Below, one piece after another: positions 23,999 through 34,515 of a stretch of 64,000 bases of DNA. The position numbers and the translations under genes are program-made. The DNA comes from JADGNZ01 sp035995985 (GTDB lineage Bacteria; Acidobacteriota; Thermoanaerobaculia; Gp7-AA8), in the NCBI GenBank assembly GCA_035995985.1, contig DASYJY010000089.1:1-64000 (forward strand), written 5' to 3'. The notes beneath the pieces were generated by a model. It was given only the letters and a program-made list of their open reading frames with translations. It did no database searches and was not told the DNA's origin. Positions within the stretch are counted from its first letter, which is position 1. Each line of letters begins with the position of its first letter.

Positions 23999-24238
23999 TT
24001 GCAATTTACGATCGAGAGCCGGCAGCTTACGAACGAGTACACGCATCGCCCGTCATTCGACGCAGAAACGAGGCAGACGTTCATCGAAGCCGGAACGCCG
24101 GATGACGCAATCGGCGAGTTTGTGCGGCAAAACGAGTCGGAGCTGGTCAGCGTGACCAGGCCCGTTCGCGGGGAGGAGTCGATTGCCACCGTGAAGAAGA
24201 ACGACTCGGTGTTTCTCGTGCGCGTCTACGCGGCGTAG
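23999..24238 (+). CDS. Small hypothetical protein, 79 aa
   Basis: A TTG start at 23999, with GGGGAGG 5 nt upstream, gives a 79-aa acidic protein without signal peptide or membrane helix. I do not recognise a family. The sequence begins MQFTIESRQL and ends SVFLVRVYAA, with a mixed alpha/beta look. It is divergent from the FNT channel gene, 48 bp away. The good ribosome-binding site and normal composition argue that it is a real gene, but a function cannot be offered. Confidence 0.55.
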   Translation: MQFTIESRQLTNEYTHRPSFDAETRQTFIEAGTPDDAIGEFVRQNESELVSVTRPVRGEESIATVKKNDSVFLVRVYAA

Positions 24239-24289
24239 AACATGGCTTTGCGTTAGACGCAAACGAGGCGTGCAATCGCGTTTCATTGG

Positions 24290-24760
24290 ATGTATCGTGT
24301 CTCAACCCAGCGCATCGTCCCCATGTCCCGCTCGGATCCTCCGTTCGCTGCACGTCAGGTGATCGTCGTCGACGATGATCCGGCACTGCGAACTCTCTTC
24401 ATCGCCATGTTGGAGCGGAAAGGCTTCACCGTCGACGTCGCGCCCGACGGCCGCGCCGCGTACGACCAGATCAGCCGCAACGCGTACGCGGCGATCCTGC
24501 TCGACCTGATGATGCCGGACGTGAACGGCTTCGAGCTGCTGGAACGGCTGGCGCGCGAATGTCCCGCACTGCTTTCACGCGTGATCGTGATGACCGGCGC
24601 CAGCCGCCGCGTCGTGCAGACGCTCGACACGACGTCGATCTGGGGCCTGATCCGCAAACCGTTCGACATCGACGAGCTGGTGAACGCCGTCACCGCCTGC
24701 AGCGACGGCCGGCCGCGCGTGCCGCCGCCGGTATCGCGCGCGCCGAAGCAGTTGATGTGA
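24290..24760 (+). CDS. Single-domain response regulator (CheY-like)
   Basis: The product is a receiver domain with no output domain. Acidic residues lie in IVVDDDPALR (near residue 24), the phosphoacceptor Asp in AILLDLMMPD (near 72), Thr in VIVMTGAS and Lys in GLIRKPFDIDEL. It would be phosphorylated by a histidine kinase and act by protein contact. A Pro-rich tail of about 20 residues (VPPPVSRAPK) follows. No kinase is adjacent. The start could instead be the ATG at 24323, which would shorten the N terminus by 11 residues; neither has a clear ribosome-binding site. Confidence 0.88.
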   Translation: MYRVSTQRIVPMSRSDPPFAARQVIVVDDDPALRTLFIAMLERKGFTVDVAPDGRAAYDQISRNAYAAILLDLMMPDVNGFELLERLARECPALLSRVIVMTGASRRVVQTLDTTSIWGLIRKPFDIDELVNAVTACSDGRPRVPPPVSRAPKQLM

Positions 24761-24761
24761 A

Positions 24762-24825
24762 CCTGGGAACGCGCGCGTCCCGCCCGCTTTTGAAATCGTG
24801 CGGGCGAGACGCCCGCGTTCCCAGG
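24762..24825. repeat. Inverted repeat CCTGGGAACGC...GCGTTCCCAGG
   Basis: CCTGGGAACGCGCGCGTCCC at 24762 pairs with GGGCGAGACGCCCGCGTTCC, ending AGG at 24825. The loop is TTTTGAAATCGT. It follows the response regulator stop by 2 nt. The arms share the GGAACGC...GCGTC core with the larger repeat at 3959-4107. It may act as a transcript terminator or stabiliser, without a T-run. Confidence 0.8.
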
Positions 24826-24844
24826 AGGTTAGACTGCCCGCCGC

Positions 24845-25567
24845 ATGAGCGCGCTCTACGCCCTCGCGGCATTCGCGATGACCCTTGCCGGCGGTGCGTT
24901 CGCGTTCCGCTACCAGCGCTATCTCCTCTACATCATGGCCTTCTCCTCGGGGCTGCTGATTGGCGTCGCGTTTCTCGATCTCATCCCCGAGGTTGCCGCG
25001 CTGGCGCAGCAGCATGCGATTGACATCCGGTCGCTGATGTTCACCGTCATCGCCGGATTTCTGGCCATCTTCCTGCTCGAGAAGCTAACCATCATCCATG
25101 GTGAAAAGCAGCACGACGCGCCGGGACATCATCACAACGTCGGACTGGTCGGTGCGATCGGACTCTCGTTTCACAGCTTCCTCGACGGACTGGCCATCGG
25201 CGTCGGATTCAAAGCGGGGACGCAGGTCGGATTGATCGTGCTGCTGGCTGTCGTCGCGCACGATTTCGCCGACGGCTTGAACACTGTCACCTTCATGCTG
25301 GCCACACGCAATAGCCGCTGGCGCACCGGCGCGCTGCTGGTCATCGACGCCAGCGCGCCGGTCCTCGGCGCATTGTGCGCGGGCGTGTTGAACATCGCGC
25401 CGCGTCTGCTCGCCTTCCAACTATCGTTCTTCGCGGGCTTCCTTCTTTACCTCGGCGCGAGCGATCTCCTGCCGCAGGTGCATGCGAAGACGCGCGGGGC
25501 GCTGATCGCTGCGACGATTGCCGGCGTGGCGATGGCGGGGCTGCTCGTCTACGCGCTGCAGGTATGA
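24845..25567 (+). CDS. ZIP-family metal transporter
   Basis: The 240-aa inner-membrane protein has eight predicted helices and the ZIP-family metal site: HSFLDGLAIG in helix 4 (near residue 108-117) and VAHDFADGLN in helix 5 (near 137-146). A histidine-rich loop (HGEKQHDAPGHHHN) between helices 3 and 4 is typical of zinc or iron permeases. It probably takes up divalent metals. TAGACT ends 9 nt before the ATG with no Shine-Dalgarno sequence after it, so a leaderless transcript is possible. The stop codon overlaps the start of the YfhO-like gene by 4 bp. Confidence 0.88.
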   Translation: MSALYALAAFAMTLAGGAFAFRYQRYLLYIMAFSSGLLIGVAFLDLIPEVAALAQQHAIDIRSLMFTVIAGFLAIFLLEKLTIIHGEKQHDAPGHHHNVGLVGAIGLSFHSFLDGLAIGVGFKAGTQVGLIVLLAVVAHDFADGLNTVTFMLATRNSRWRTGALLVIDASAPVLGALCAGVLNIAPRLLAFQLSFFAGFLLYLGASDLLPQVHAKTRGALIAATIAGVAMAGLLVYALQV

Positions 25568-27966
25568 CCATTCGCACCGGCATGTGGCACAGACACTCCT
25601 GTCTGTGCGCGATCGCGCTGCTGCTCGCGCTGCTGACGATTGCGTACGCCGACATCCTCTTCATGGGCCGCGGCTTCTACATCAGCGACCTCGGCGTCTA
25701 TCACTATCCGATGAAGCATGTGGTGCGCGAGGCGGTGCGCAGCGGCGAATTTCCGTATTGGAACCCGCTCTACTCCGGCGGCGCACCGCTGGCGGCAAAT
25801 CCGGCGTACGAACTTTTTTATCCGCCGCAGTGGCTCGTGTACGTGCTGCCGTTTCACTTCGGCGTGCAGTTCCATATCCTGCTGCACTTCGCCATCGCGA
25901 TGACCGGCATGTTCCTCCTGCTGCGCCGCCTCGGCATCTCGATCGCCGCGGCGATCTTCGGCAGCATCGCCTTCGTTTTCTGCGGAAGCTACGTCTCGCT
26001 CTCGTCGAAGCTGCCGATCCTCTTCTCAATTTCCTGGCTGCCGCTCGCGCTATGGCTGCTGATGCGCTTCTTCGAATCGCGAACGGCCACACGCCTGCTT
26101 CCACTCGCGGCGGTCCTGGCGATGCAGTGGATCCTCGGCGAACCGACGGTGGCGATGCAGACGTGGACGATCATCGGCGGCTACTCGCTGCTGCGAATTT
26201 TGCGCAGGGCGGATGGAGCGAAACGGATCGCAGCCGCCCTCGGCATCGTGATCGCGGCATCCTTGCTGCTCGCCGCGGTGCAACTGCTGCCGGCAATCGA
26301 CTTCGCCCGCGACACCGTCCGCACGAAGACGTTCGACTTTCGTGTCGTCGCAAACTGGAGCACGCCGCCGATTCGACTGGTGGAGTTGATCCTGCCCGGG
26401 GTTCTGCGCCACGTCGCCGCCGCGAATGGGAGCGCGCTGATCACGACGATCTACCCATTTCGTGCGGACGCGTATCTGACGGAAATCTACGCCGGGCTGC
26501 TCATCGTCCTGCTGGCGATCGCCGGCGTTTTCGCAGGCGTCCGCGGACGATGGCTTTTCCTCGGCACGACCGCCGCGGGCGTGATCGTGGCGATGGGCGA
26601 CCACACGCCGCTGCTGCGAATCCTCTACGACATGCGACTCTTCTCCGCCGTCCGTTTTCCGGAGAAGTTCCTCCTCACCGCGGCGTTCGCGATGTCCGTT
26701 TGGGGCGCGATCGTGTTCGATCGGCTGCTGGCCGGCGATCGTCGCGTCCTTCGATGGACGTTCGGCCTTTCGATCATCTGGCTGCTCATCTCGATCGCGC
26801 TGCTGCTCAATTTTGACGATAGGCGTTACGTCGTCATCAACTGCAGCCGCGCCGCGGTCGTCGCGGCGTGGTTGTGGCTGATGCGGACAAGGCGCTCGAA
26901 TGCGACTGCGATCGCCGGCGTCGTACTCCTCGCGGCAGATCTCTGGTACGGCACGCTCAACGCTGTTCCGCGCGCGCGGCGCGAGTTTTTCGATGCACCG
27001 CAGATCCTCGCGGCAGCCGACGCCTCGCAGCCATATCGCGTCTTCAACGAAGTGGCGTGGCAGGGATGGGAAGGCGATCCGGTCGTCAATCAGCTATTCG
27101 ATGTTCCACCCGGTCCCGGATTGTGGTGGCTGATCCGCAACAGCGCGTTTCCCGAAATCCCCGCGATGCGAAATCTTCCGCTGGCGATGGAGGACGATAT
27201 CGACCTCACCTCACTCACGAACACCGACGATTTCCGCCAGGCCTTCAAAGGCGCACGATCGACGCATCTTCCCGACGCGGACGTGCCCTACGCGCGAATG
27301 TCGAATGTCGGGTGGCGCGTACGCCTGCGTCCCGTCACCACCCCGATCGCTGACGTAACGAAGGCTGCGCCCGTCGAAATCGTTCCGGTCCCGCGCATCG
27401 AACGCTACTCGTTCGCCGGCCGCCTCGAGCGCGTTCCGGACGCCGGCGGATTCCGCTACGCCGTCGAGCACAACGCCGCCGATCCATCGGTCGCCTACAT
27501 CGCCGCCGAACCGTTCGCGCCCGCGAGCGCGCGCGTGACGCGCGTTCGCGAAAGCGCCAACACCGCCACGATCGACATCACCGCCGCCGGCCGCGCATTC
27601 CTCGTCGCCAGCGTGACCGGACATCGATACTGGTCCGCCACGATCGACGGCCATCCCGCACCGCTGATTGCGACGAACCTCGCCTACCAGGGATTGATCG
27701 TGCCGCAAGGCACGCACACGATCGCGATGCGCTATCGCAATCCGCTCGTCCCGATCGGCACCGCGATTTCTATTCTGACGCTCATCGCGTTAGCCGGAGC
27801 CGCATGGCGAGCCACAACGGACGCTCGGCGCAATCCGGGGGCGAACTTCGTCGCGCGCGAAGGCGCGCTTGACAATCCAGCCCCGGGCTCTGCCCGGGGA
27901 CCGCGATGCGAAGCAGGGTCGCGGCCGCGGAGGCGGCCGCCACAAAGATTCGCGCGGACGTTGTAG
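25564..27966 (+). CDS. YfhO-like polytopic membrane protein (GT-C-type)
   Basis: The 800-aa protein has about eleven membrane helices in residues 14-500 and a beta-rich C-terminal domain, like the YfhO family of predicted GT-C glycosyltransferases. Family-like sequences are YISDLGVYHYPMKH near residue 40 with an acidic residue, FPYWNPLYSGGAPLAANP, FYPPQWLVYVLPF and VRFPEKFLL. The substrate is unknown; related proteins modify lipoteichoic or other surface polymers. The ATG overlaps the ZIP stop (ATGA). The start codons are partly a dispersed palindrome (giving MWHRHSCLC), and the last 35 or so residues come from a nested repeat, so both ends look altered by repeat insertion. Confidence 0.82.
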   Translation: MTIRTGMWHRHSCLCAIALLLALLTIAYADILFMGRGFYISDLGVYHYPMKHVVREAVRSGEFPYWNPLYSGGAPLAANPAYELFYPPQWLVYVLPFHFGVQFHILLHFAIAMTGMFLLLRRLGISIAAAIFGSIAFVFCGSYVSLSSKLPILFSISWLPLALWLLMRFFESRTATRLLPLAAVLAMQWILGEPTVAMQTWTIIGGYSLLRILRRADGAKRIAAALGIVIAASLLLAAVQLLPAIDFARDTVRTKTFDFRVVANWSTPPIRLVELILPGVLRHVAAANGSALITTIYPFRADAYLTEIYAGLLIVLLAIAGVFAGVRGRWLFLGTTAAGVIVAMGDHTPLLRILYDMRLFSAVRFPEKFLLTAAFAMSVWGAIVFDRLLAGDRRVLRWTFGLSIIWLLISIALLLNFDDRRYVVINCSRAAVVAAWLWLMRTRRSNATAIAGVVLLAADLWYGTLNAVPRARREFFDAPQILAAADASQPYRVFNEVAWQGWEGDPVVNQLFDVPPGPGLWWLIRNSAFPEIPAMRNLPLAMEDDIDLTSLTNTDDFRQAFKGARSTHLPDADVPYARMSNVGWRVRLRPVTTPIADVTKAAPVEIVPVPRIERYSFAGRLERVPDAGGFRYAVEHNAADPSVAYIAAEPFAPASARVTRVRESANTATIDITAAGRAFLVASVTGHRYWSATIDGHPAPLIATNLAYQGLIVPQGTHTIAMRYRNPLVPIGTAISILTLIALAGAAWRATTDARRNPGANFVAREGALDNPAPGSARGPRCEAGSRPRRRPPQRFARTL
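25586..25608. repeat. Copy of the GCACAGACA/TGTCTGTGC palindrome inside a coding start
   Basis: GGCACAGACACTCCTGTCTG, then TGC, lies seven codons into the YfhO-like gene and is translated as WHRHSCLC. It is the third copy of the element found at 22960-23058. Confidence 0.8.
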
Positions 27967-28062
27967 TGGCCGCCTCCGCGGCCACAACTTCACCCACGCC
28001 CCCGAAACCCCGCGCGGAGCGCGGGGCTGCGTTGTGACGCGCGCCTTCGCGCGCGTTGCGCA
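27840..28062. repeat. Nested palindromic repeat cluster
   Basis: Several palindromes are stacked here: GCGCGAAGGCGCGC near 27855, CCCCGGGCTCTGCCCGGGG near 27882-27900, a pair GCGGCCGCGGAGGCGGCCGC and GTGGCCGCCTCCGCGGCCAC (about 27921-27987), CCCCGCGCGGAGCGCGGGG near 28011-28029 and CGCGCGCCTTCGCGCGCG near 28037-28055. The outermost GCGCGAAGGCGCGC and CGCGCCTTCGCGCG are inverses, so the cluster may be one composite element. It overlaps the 3' end of the YfhO-like gene and stops just before the S9 peptidase promoter region. Confidence 0.85.
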
Positions 28063-28120
28063 AGAAATCGTCGCGAGCACGTTCACCGCGTGGTTACGGC
28101 GCACATCCCGACCACGAAAC

Positions 28121-28126
28121 TACAAT
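28121..28126 (+). promoter_or_regulatory. -10 element giving a probable leaderless transcript
   Basis: TACAAT ends 7 nt before the ATG at 28134, exactly where transcription would be expected to begin, with no ribosome-binding site. This also argues against the ATG at 28125, which lies inside the hexamer. Confidence 0.4.
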
Positions 28127-28133
28127 GCGCGCC

Positions 28134-30233
<2,100 letters not shown>

Positions 30234-30239
<6 letters not shown>

Positions 30240-30342
30240 GGGGTGGGGAGTGGGGGGTGGGGAGTGGGGAGTGGGAGAACGGCCCGCTGTGGGAAGCGCG
30301 GGCTTCATCTCCCACTCCCCACCCCCTACTCCCCCACACCCC
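30234..30342. terminator. G-rich inverted repeat between convergent genes
   Basis: AGTAGGGGGTGGGGAGTGGG after the peptidase stop is matched by TCTCCCACTCCCCACCCCCT, then ACT, before the cytochrome gene, with further GGGGAGTGGGGGG units. The two arms would form a long hairpin in both transcripts. It belongs to the same dispersed GGGAGTC-like family as 1479-1500. It probably works as a bidirectional terminator, but without a T-run. Confidence 0.55.
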
Positions 30343-30346
30343 GGAA

Positions 30347-31333
30347 TCACTTCGCGTCGGGGAACGTCACGACCTTGTTCTCGATCGGCTTGACCGTCTT
30401 CAGGTAGTCGTAAATCGAGCCGAGGTCGTTTTCCGTTATGCCGGAGAAGGCAATCCACGGCATGACCGTGTTGTGGCCGGCCGGAGCATCAGGTGCGCTG
30501 TTCGCGTCCATCGACGCGTACGCCTTGAAGCGGCCGATGAACTCTTCCTTCGTCGCGTGCGACATGTACGAACCGGCGGGCGTCAGGTTCGCCGTGAAAT
30601 TGCGGCCCCACGGCCCCTTCATTTCCCATCCACCGGCGAACGGCTTGTCCGCGACGAGCGCGTTGTGATCGTCGTGCGGCGTGTGGCATTCGTAGCAGCC
30701 GCCGATCGTGGTCAGGTACTTGCCGTACGCGACGCTGTCGTGCGGATCGGGCGACTTCACCGCGCCCTCGACCGGCTTCGGCGCGAACTTGATCATCAGG
30801 TTGACCGGAAAATCGATGTGCTTCGCCGGAACTCCGCTGTGAATCGGCTTCAGCGTCCGCAGGTAGACGACCACCGACTTCACGTCCTCGTCGCTCATGC
30901 TGCGGAAGTGCTCGTACGGCATCATCGGGAAGAGCGCCTCGCCCTTGTTGTCGATGCCTTCGCGGACGGCGCGGATGATTTCTCCGTCGGTCCACTTGCC
31001 GAGTCCGAATTCCGAGTCCGCGGTGATGTTCTGCGCGGCTACGACACCGGGAAATCCGATGTTCTTGTCGAAGATCATCCCGCCTCGTCCCTCGGTTCCC
31101 GGCTTCACCGGCACGCCAAACTTGACGACGTGATCGGAATGGCAATCGAGACACGGCGCGACATGCCCGACCAGGTACTTCCCTCGGGCCATCCGCTCCG
31201 GGGTGGCCTGAATCTTCTCCGCGGACGCGGGCTGCGACACCGGTTTCCTCGCCATCAGCCAGATCACTCCGCACGCGATGAGCGCGACGGCGACCAACAC
31301 AACTCCGCCAACGATCTTCAAAAAGGTCTTCAT
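30347..31333 (-). CDS. Diheme cytochrome c
   Basis: The 328-aa protein begins with an uncleaved or lipoprotein-like signal helix (GGVVLVAVALIACGVIWLM) and carries two heme motifs, CLDCH near residues 61-65 and CYECH near 213-217. Methionine candidates for axial ligation are in FPMMPYEHF and TVMPWIAFSG. Each half is a class I cytochrome c domain, as in alcohol dehydrogenase cytochrome subunits and related periplasmic carriers. No dehydrogenase is adjacent, so the donor is unknown. It could serve the PQQ dehydrogenase encoded 8 kb away, but that is only a possibility. The gene is convergent with the S9 peptidase. Confidence 0.88.
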   Translation of the reverse strand: MKTFLKIVGGVVLVAVALIACGVIWLMARKPVSQPASAEKIQATPERMARGKYLVGHVAPCLDCHSDHVVKFGVPVKPGTEGRGGMIFDKNIGFPGVVAAQNITADSEFGLGKWTDGEIIRAVREGIDNKGEALFPMMPYEHFRSMSDEDVKSVVVYLRTLKPIHSGVPAKHIDFPVNLMIKFAPKPVEGAVKSPDPHDSVAYGKYLTTIGGCYECHTPHDDHNALVADKPFAGGWEMKGPWGRNFTANLTPAGSYMSHATKEEFIGRFKAYASMDANSAPDAPAGHNTVMPWIAFSGITENDLGSIYDYLKTVKPIENKVVTFPDAK

Positions 31334-31386
31334 CTATCTCTCTCTGAGTTGAACGATTTCGGACATTTTACGGGACAATCCGCCAA

Positions 31387-32895
31387 ATGGTTCTCTCCGC
31401 GATCCTCCTCGCCGCCACCTTGCAGACGAACGTCGCCTCGGTCACAAAGATCTACGACCGCGACTACGCGAAGAAGCTCGTCCCGATGCTCACCGAGGTG
31501 ATCAGCTTCCCCACGACGCAGAACGATACCGAGGGCCACGCCGCGCAAAAAGCGTGGCTCGCGAAAACCGCGGGCGACCTCGGCTTCACCTATCGCGATG
31601 CTGGATTGATCAGCGAGATCGAGCTTCCCGGTCCCGCGAATGCGCCGGTGCTCGGGCTCATGGTTCATGGCGACGTGCAGCCAGCCGAGGCCGATGCCTG
31701 GTCGTTCGCGCCGTTCTCGGGCAAGGCGGATGCGACCTATGTCTACGGCCGCGGATCGGCGGATGACAAAGGTCCGCTGGTGCAGGCGCTGCTGGCGATG
31801 AAGGCGCTCGCGGACAGCCGCATCGCGCGCACGCACACGGTGCGGCTGCTCGTCGGCAGCGATGAGGAATCGAACAACACCGACGTCGCGGAGTACCTGA
31901 AGACGCATCAGCCGCCCGACTACACACTGGTCATCGATTCGGAGTTTCCGGTCGTCGTCGGCGAGAAGGCGTGGAACTCATTGACGTTGACGACCAATGC
32001 CAAATCGGAACGCCCCGGCGTCACGAAACCGTACGGGGTGTCGTTCATCGAGGCGGGACTCTCGGCGAGCATCGTCCCCGATCGCGCCGAGGTGAAGTTG
32101 TTTTGGACGCGCGAAGGAGTGGCGGATTGGGAGCCGGTGATCGCCGCGGTGAAAGCCGCGAAGCTGCCCGCGGACACGCGCATCGCCACGCAGGCGATCG
32201 GGACAACATTGCGAATCGTTGCGTACGGACATTCATCGCACGCTGGCGTGAACCTCGAAAGCGGACGCAACGCGCTCGTCGCGCTGGCGCGAGCGCTCGA
32301 TGGATTGCTCCCGACCGGAGGCGCGAACGACCTCCTTGCCTTCGTCCGCACCGCCGGCGCCGACATCTACGGCACCGGCCTCGGCATCGCCGACTCCGAT
32401 CCGCTCTGGGGCCGCTACGCCGTCAACATCGCCACGATCAAACCAAACCTGGACAATCCGAAACTCTCCACGATGACGATCAACATCCGCCGCACGCCGC
32501 CACGCACCGGTCCGCAACTGAAGGCGAAGATGGACGAGCTCGTAGTCGCGTTCAATCAACGCACCGGCGCGTCGCTCGTGCCGGCCGGTTTCTACGGCGA
32601 CGAGCCGTTAGCATTCGATCCGAATTCGAAAATCGTCCGCCGCCTGCTCGCCGACTACGCTGCCGCGACCGGGACGAAAAATCCGAAGCCCGCCATCTCC
32701 GGCGGCGGAACGTACGCGAAGAGACTCCCGAACTCGATCGCCTTCGGCATGTGGTTCCACGACAAGCCCTACCCCGGCCACGACGTCGACGAAAAGAACC
32801 CGATCGCCGACCTGCAGAAGGGGACGAAGGTGCTGATTCACGCGCTGGTGGATATCGCGACCGGTCCGAAGATCGAGAACGCGTTCAAGCCGTGA
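31387..32895 (+). CDS. M20-family metallopeptidase
   Basis: The 502-aa product is an M20 dinuclear zinc peptidase. It shows LMVHGDVQPA with His94, YGRGSADDKGP with the bridging Asp near 126, the catalytic and metal-binding glutamates in VGSDEESNN (near 160-161), and the dimerisation domain with YGHSSHAGVN. The C-terminal GGTYAKRLPN and PGHDVDEKNP match the PepV/dipeptidase branch. The N terminus may be a short signal peptide (MVLSAILLAATLQ). It is divergent from the diheme cytochrome. GACAATCC lies shortly before the ATG and there is no ribosome-binding site. Confidence 0.9.
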   Translation: MVLSAILLAATLQTNVASVTKIYDRDYAKKLVPMLTEVISFPTTQNDTEGHAAQKAWLAKTAGDLGFTYRDAGLISEIELPGPANAPVLGLMVHGDVQPAEADAWSFAPFSGKADATYVYGRGSADDKGPLVQALLAMKALADSRIARTHTVRLLVGSDEESNNTDVAEYLKTHQPPDYTLVIDSEFPVVVGEKAWNSLTLTTNAKSERPGVTKPYGVSFIEAGLSASIVPDRAEVKLFWTREGVADWEPVIAAVKAAKLPADTRIATQAIGTTLRIVAYGHSSHAGVNLESGRNALVALARALDGLLPTGGANDLLAFVRTAGADIYGTGLGIADSDPLWGRYAVNIATIKPNLDNPKLSTMTINIRRTPPRTGPQLKAKMDELVVAFNQRTGASLVPAGFYGDEPLAFDPNSKIVRRLLADYAAATGTKNPKPAISGGGTYAKRLPNSIAFGMWFHDKPYPGHDVDEKNPIADLQKGTKVLIHALVDIATGPKIENAFKP

Positions 32896-32902
32896 AACGG
32901 AT

Positions 32903-33100
32903 TTAATGCCCGTTGCGCGACGCGGCCCGGAACGCTGTCCCGTTCTGCAATTCGCCGACGACGCGGTCGAGGCCTTGATTGCTCTGCAGCGCGACGTGCT
33001 GCGCGTATTCATCGCAGACGGGGCAGAGTTGACGACTCAGATCGGCGTCCTGAACGCGGCTACCACACAGTCGACAAGTGGAGTCAGCGTTCGATGGCAT
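32903..33100 (-). CDS. Small zinc-ribbon-like protein, 65 aa
   Basis: Reading from an ATG at 33100 gives a 65-aa protein with two CxxC knuckles, TCRLCG and LCPVCD, spaced 18 residues apart, followed by a helical part (EYAQHVALQSNQGLDRVVG). That looks like a treble-clef or zinc-ribbon fold that binds one zinc ion. It is not a family I can name. The gene lies between the M20 peptidase (convergent) and der (divergent). A longer frame upstream is less protein-like. Confidence 0.6.
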   Translation of the reverse strand: MPSNADSTCRLCGSRVQDADLSRQLCPVCDEYAQHVALQSNQGLDRVVGELQNGTAFRAASRNGH

Positions 33101-33165
33101 GGGCGACAGTGTAGCATTCGCCGTGCCCGCAGCCCTCCGGCGCGCTTTGCACCGCACGAAAAACC

Positions 33166-34515
33166 ATGGCCACCAATCTCAAGAAAGTTGTCATTGTCGG
33201 ACGCCCGAATGTGGGCAAGTCGACCCTCTTTAATCGCCTCGCCGGGAAACGCCGCGCGCTCACACATGACATGCCCGGCATGACGCGCGACCGCCTGTCG
33301 GACATCATCACGCTCGACGACGGCCGGCGCTACGAGCTCACCGACACCGGCGGACTCGAGTACGGCGATTCGCCGATGTCCGCGTTCGCGGGCGAGATCC
33401 GCGATCAGGCGCGTCGCGCGCTCGACACCGCCGACTTCATCCTCTTCGTCGTGGATGGCGCCGCGGGTGTGCTGACCGAGGATCGCGACATCGCTACGGA
33501 GTTGCGTCCGGCGGCGGGACGCACGCTGCTGCTGGTCAACAAAGTCGATCGCCGCGATGCCGAGGCGAACGTGCCGGAGTTTTACGAGCTTGGATTTGAG
33601 CGGATGCTGCCGCTGTCGGCCGAGCATGGCGAGGGGATCGACGAGCTGTTCGACACCATCGGCGAGATCGTTCCCGCCGATTCGGTAACGGAGATCGACG
33701 AAGACGACAAGGGTCCGATTCGCATCGCCATCATCGGACGTCCGAACGTCGGCAAGTCCTCGCTGCTGAATCGTCTGGCCGCGGAAGAGCGCGCCGTCGT
33801 CTCGCCGATCTCCGGCACTACGCGCGACGCGATCGACATGGAGATCGTGCGCGGCGGGCAGCAATACATGATCATCGACACGGCCGGAATCCGCCGCAAA
33901 GGGAAGACGCACGACGAGGCGGAGAAGCTGTCGGTGATCTCCGCGCGCAAAGCGATCGAGCGTTGCGAGATCGCGCTGGTGATGATCGACGCCGAGGATG
34001 GCGTTACCGGGCAGGATGCAACCGTCGCCGGGTACGCGGAAGATGCTGGCAAAGCCGCGATGCTGCTCGTGAACAAGTGGGATGCCGCCGCGCACGAGCA
34101 GGACGACTACAAGAAAGTCGAAGAAGAAATACGCTTCAAGCTGAAGTTTCTCCCGTACGCGCCGGTGGAGTTCATTTCTGCGAAGACCGGCCGCCGCGTC
34201 GAAAAGATTTTCCCGAGCATCGACAAGATCGTGGCCGGCTACCGCAAACGTTTCGGGACCTCGGAGTTGAACCAGATCCTCGAACGCGCCATCGCCGGCC
34301 ACCAGCCGCCGGCGGTGAAAGGCCGTCCGCGCCGTTTCTATTACACGACCCAACTCAAAACACAGCCGACGACAATCGCGCTCTTCTCCAACGTCGACGA
34401 GCCGCTGCATTTTTCGTACAAGCGGTATCTGGAGAATCAGTTTCGGGAGGGGTTGGGCTTAGTCGGATGCCCCATCCATCTCGTGCTTCGGGCGAGAAAG
34501 GGAATGAAGAAATGA
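33166..34515 (+). CDS. der: Ribosome biogenesis GTPase Der
   Basis: Der (EngA) is a double GTPase needed for 50S ribosomal subunit assembly. The 449-aa chain has a first G domain with GRPNVGKST near 12-20, DTGGLE and NKVD, a second with GRPNVGKSS near 191-199, DTAGIRRKGKTH and NKWD, and the C-terminal KH-like domain ending RKGMKK. Length and order fit the family. The ATG at 33166 has no clear ribosome-binding site. The stop overlaps the start of a small membrane-protein gene by 4 bp. Confidence 0.97.
   Translation: MATNLKKVVIVGRPNVGKSTLFNRLAGKRRALTHDMPGMTRDRLSDIITLDDGRRYELTDTGGLEYGDSPMSAFAGEIRDQARRALDTADFILFVVDGAAGVLTEDRDIATELRPAAGRTLLLVNKVDRRDAEANVPEFYELGFERMLPLSAEHGEGIDELFDTIGEIVPADSVTEIDEDDKGPIRIAIIGRPNVGKSSLLNRLAAEERAVVSPISGTTRDAIDMEIVRGGQQYMIIDTAGIRRKGKTHDEAEKLSVISARKAIERCEIALVMIDAEDGVTGQDATVAGYAEDAGKAAMLLVNKWDAAAHEQDDYKKVEEEIRFKLKFLPYAPVEFISAKTGRRVEKIFPSIDKIVAGYRKRFGTSELNQILERAIAGHQPPAVKGRPRRFYYTTQLKTQPTTIALFSNVDEPLHFSYKRYLENQFREGLGLVGCPIHLVLRARKGMKK

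Noticed and set aside
25375..25563. An N-terminal extension of the YfhO-like protein
   Set aside because: This open stretch overlaps the ZIP transporter in another frame and reads as Arg-rich shadow sequence; the ATGA overlap at 25564 gives a better start.
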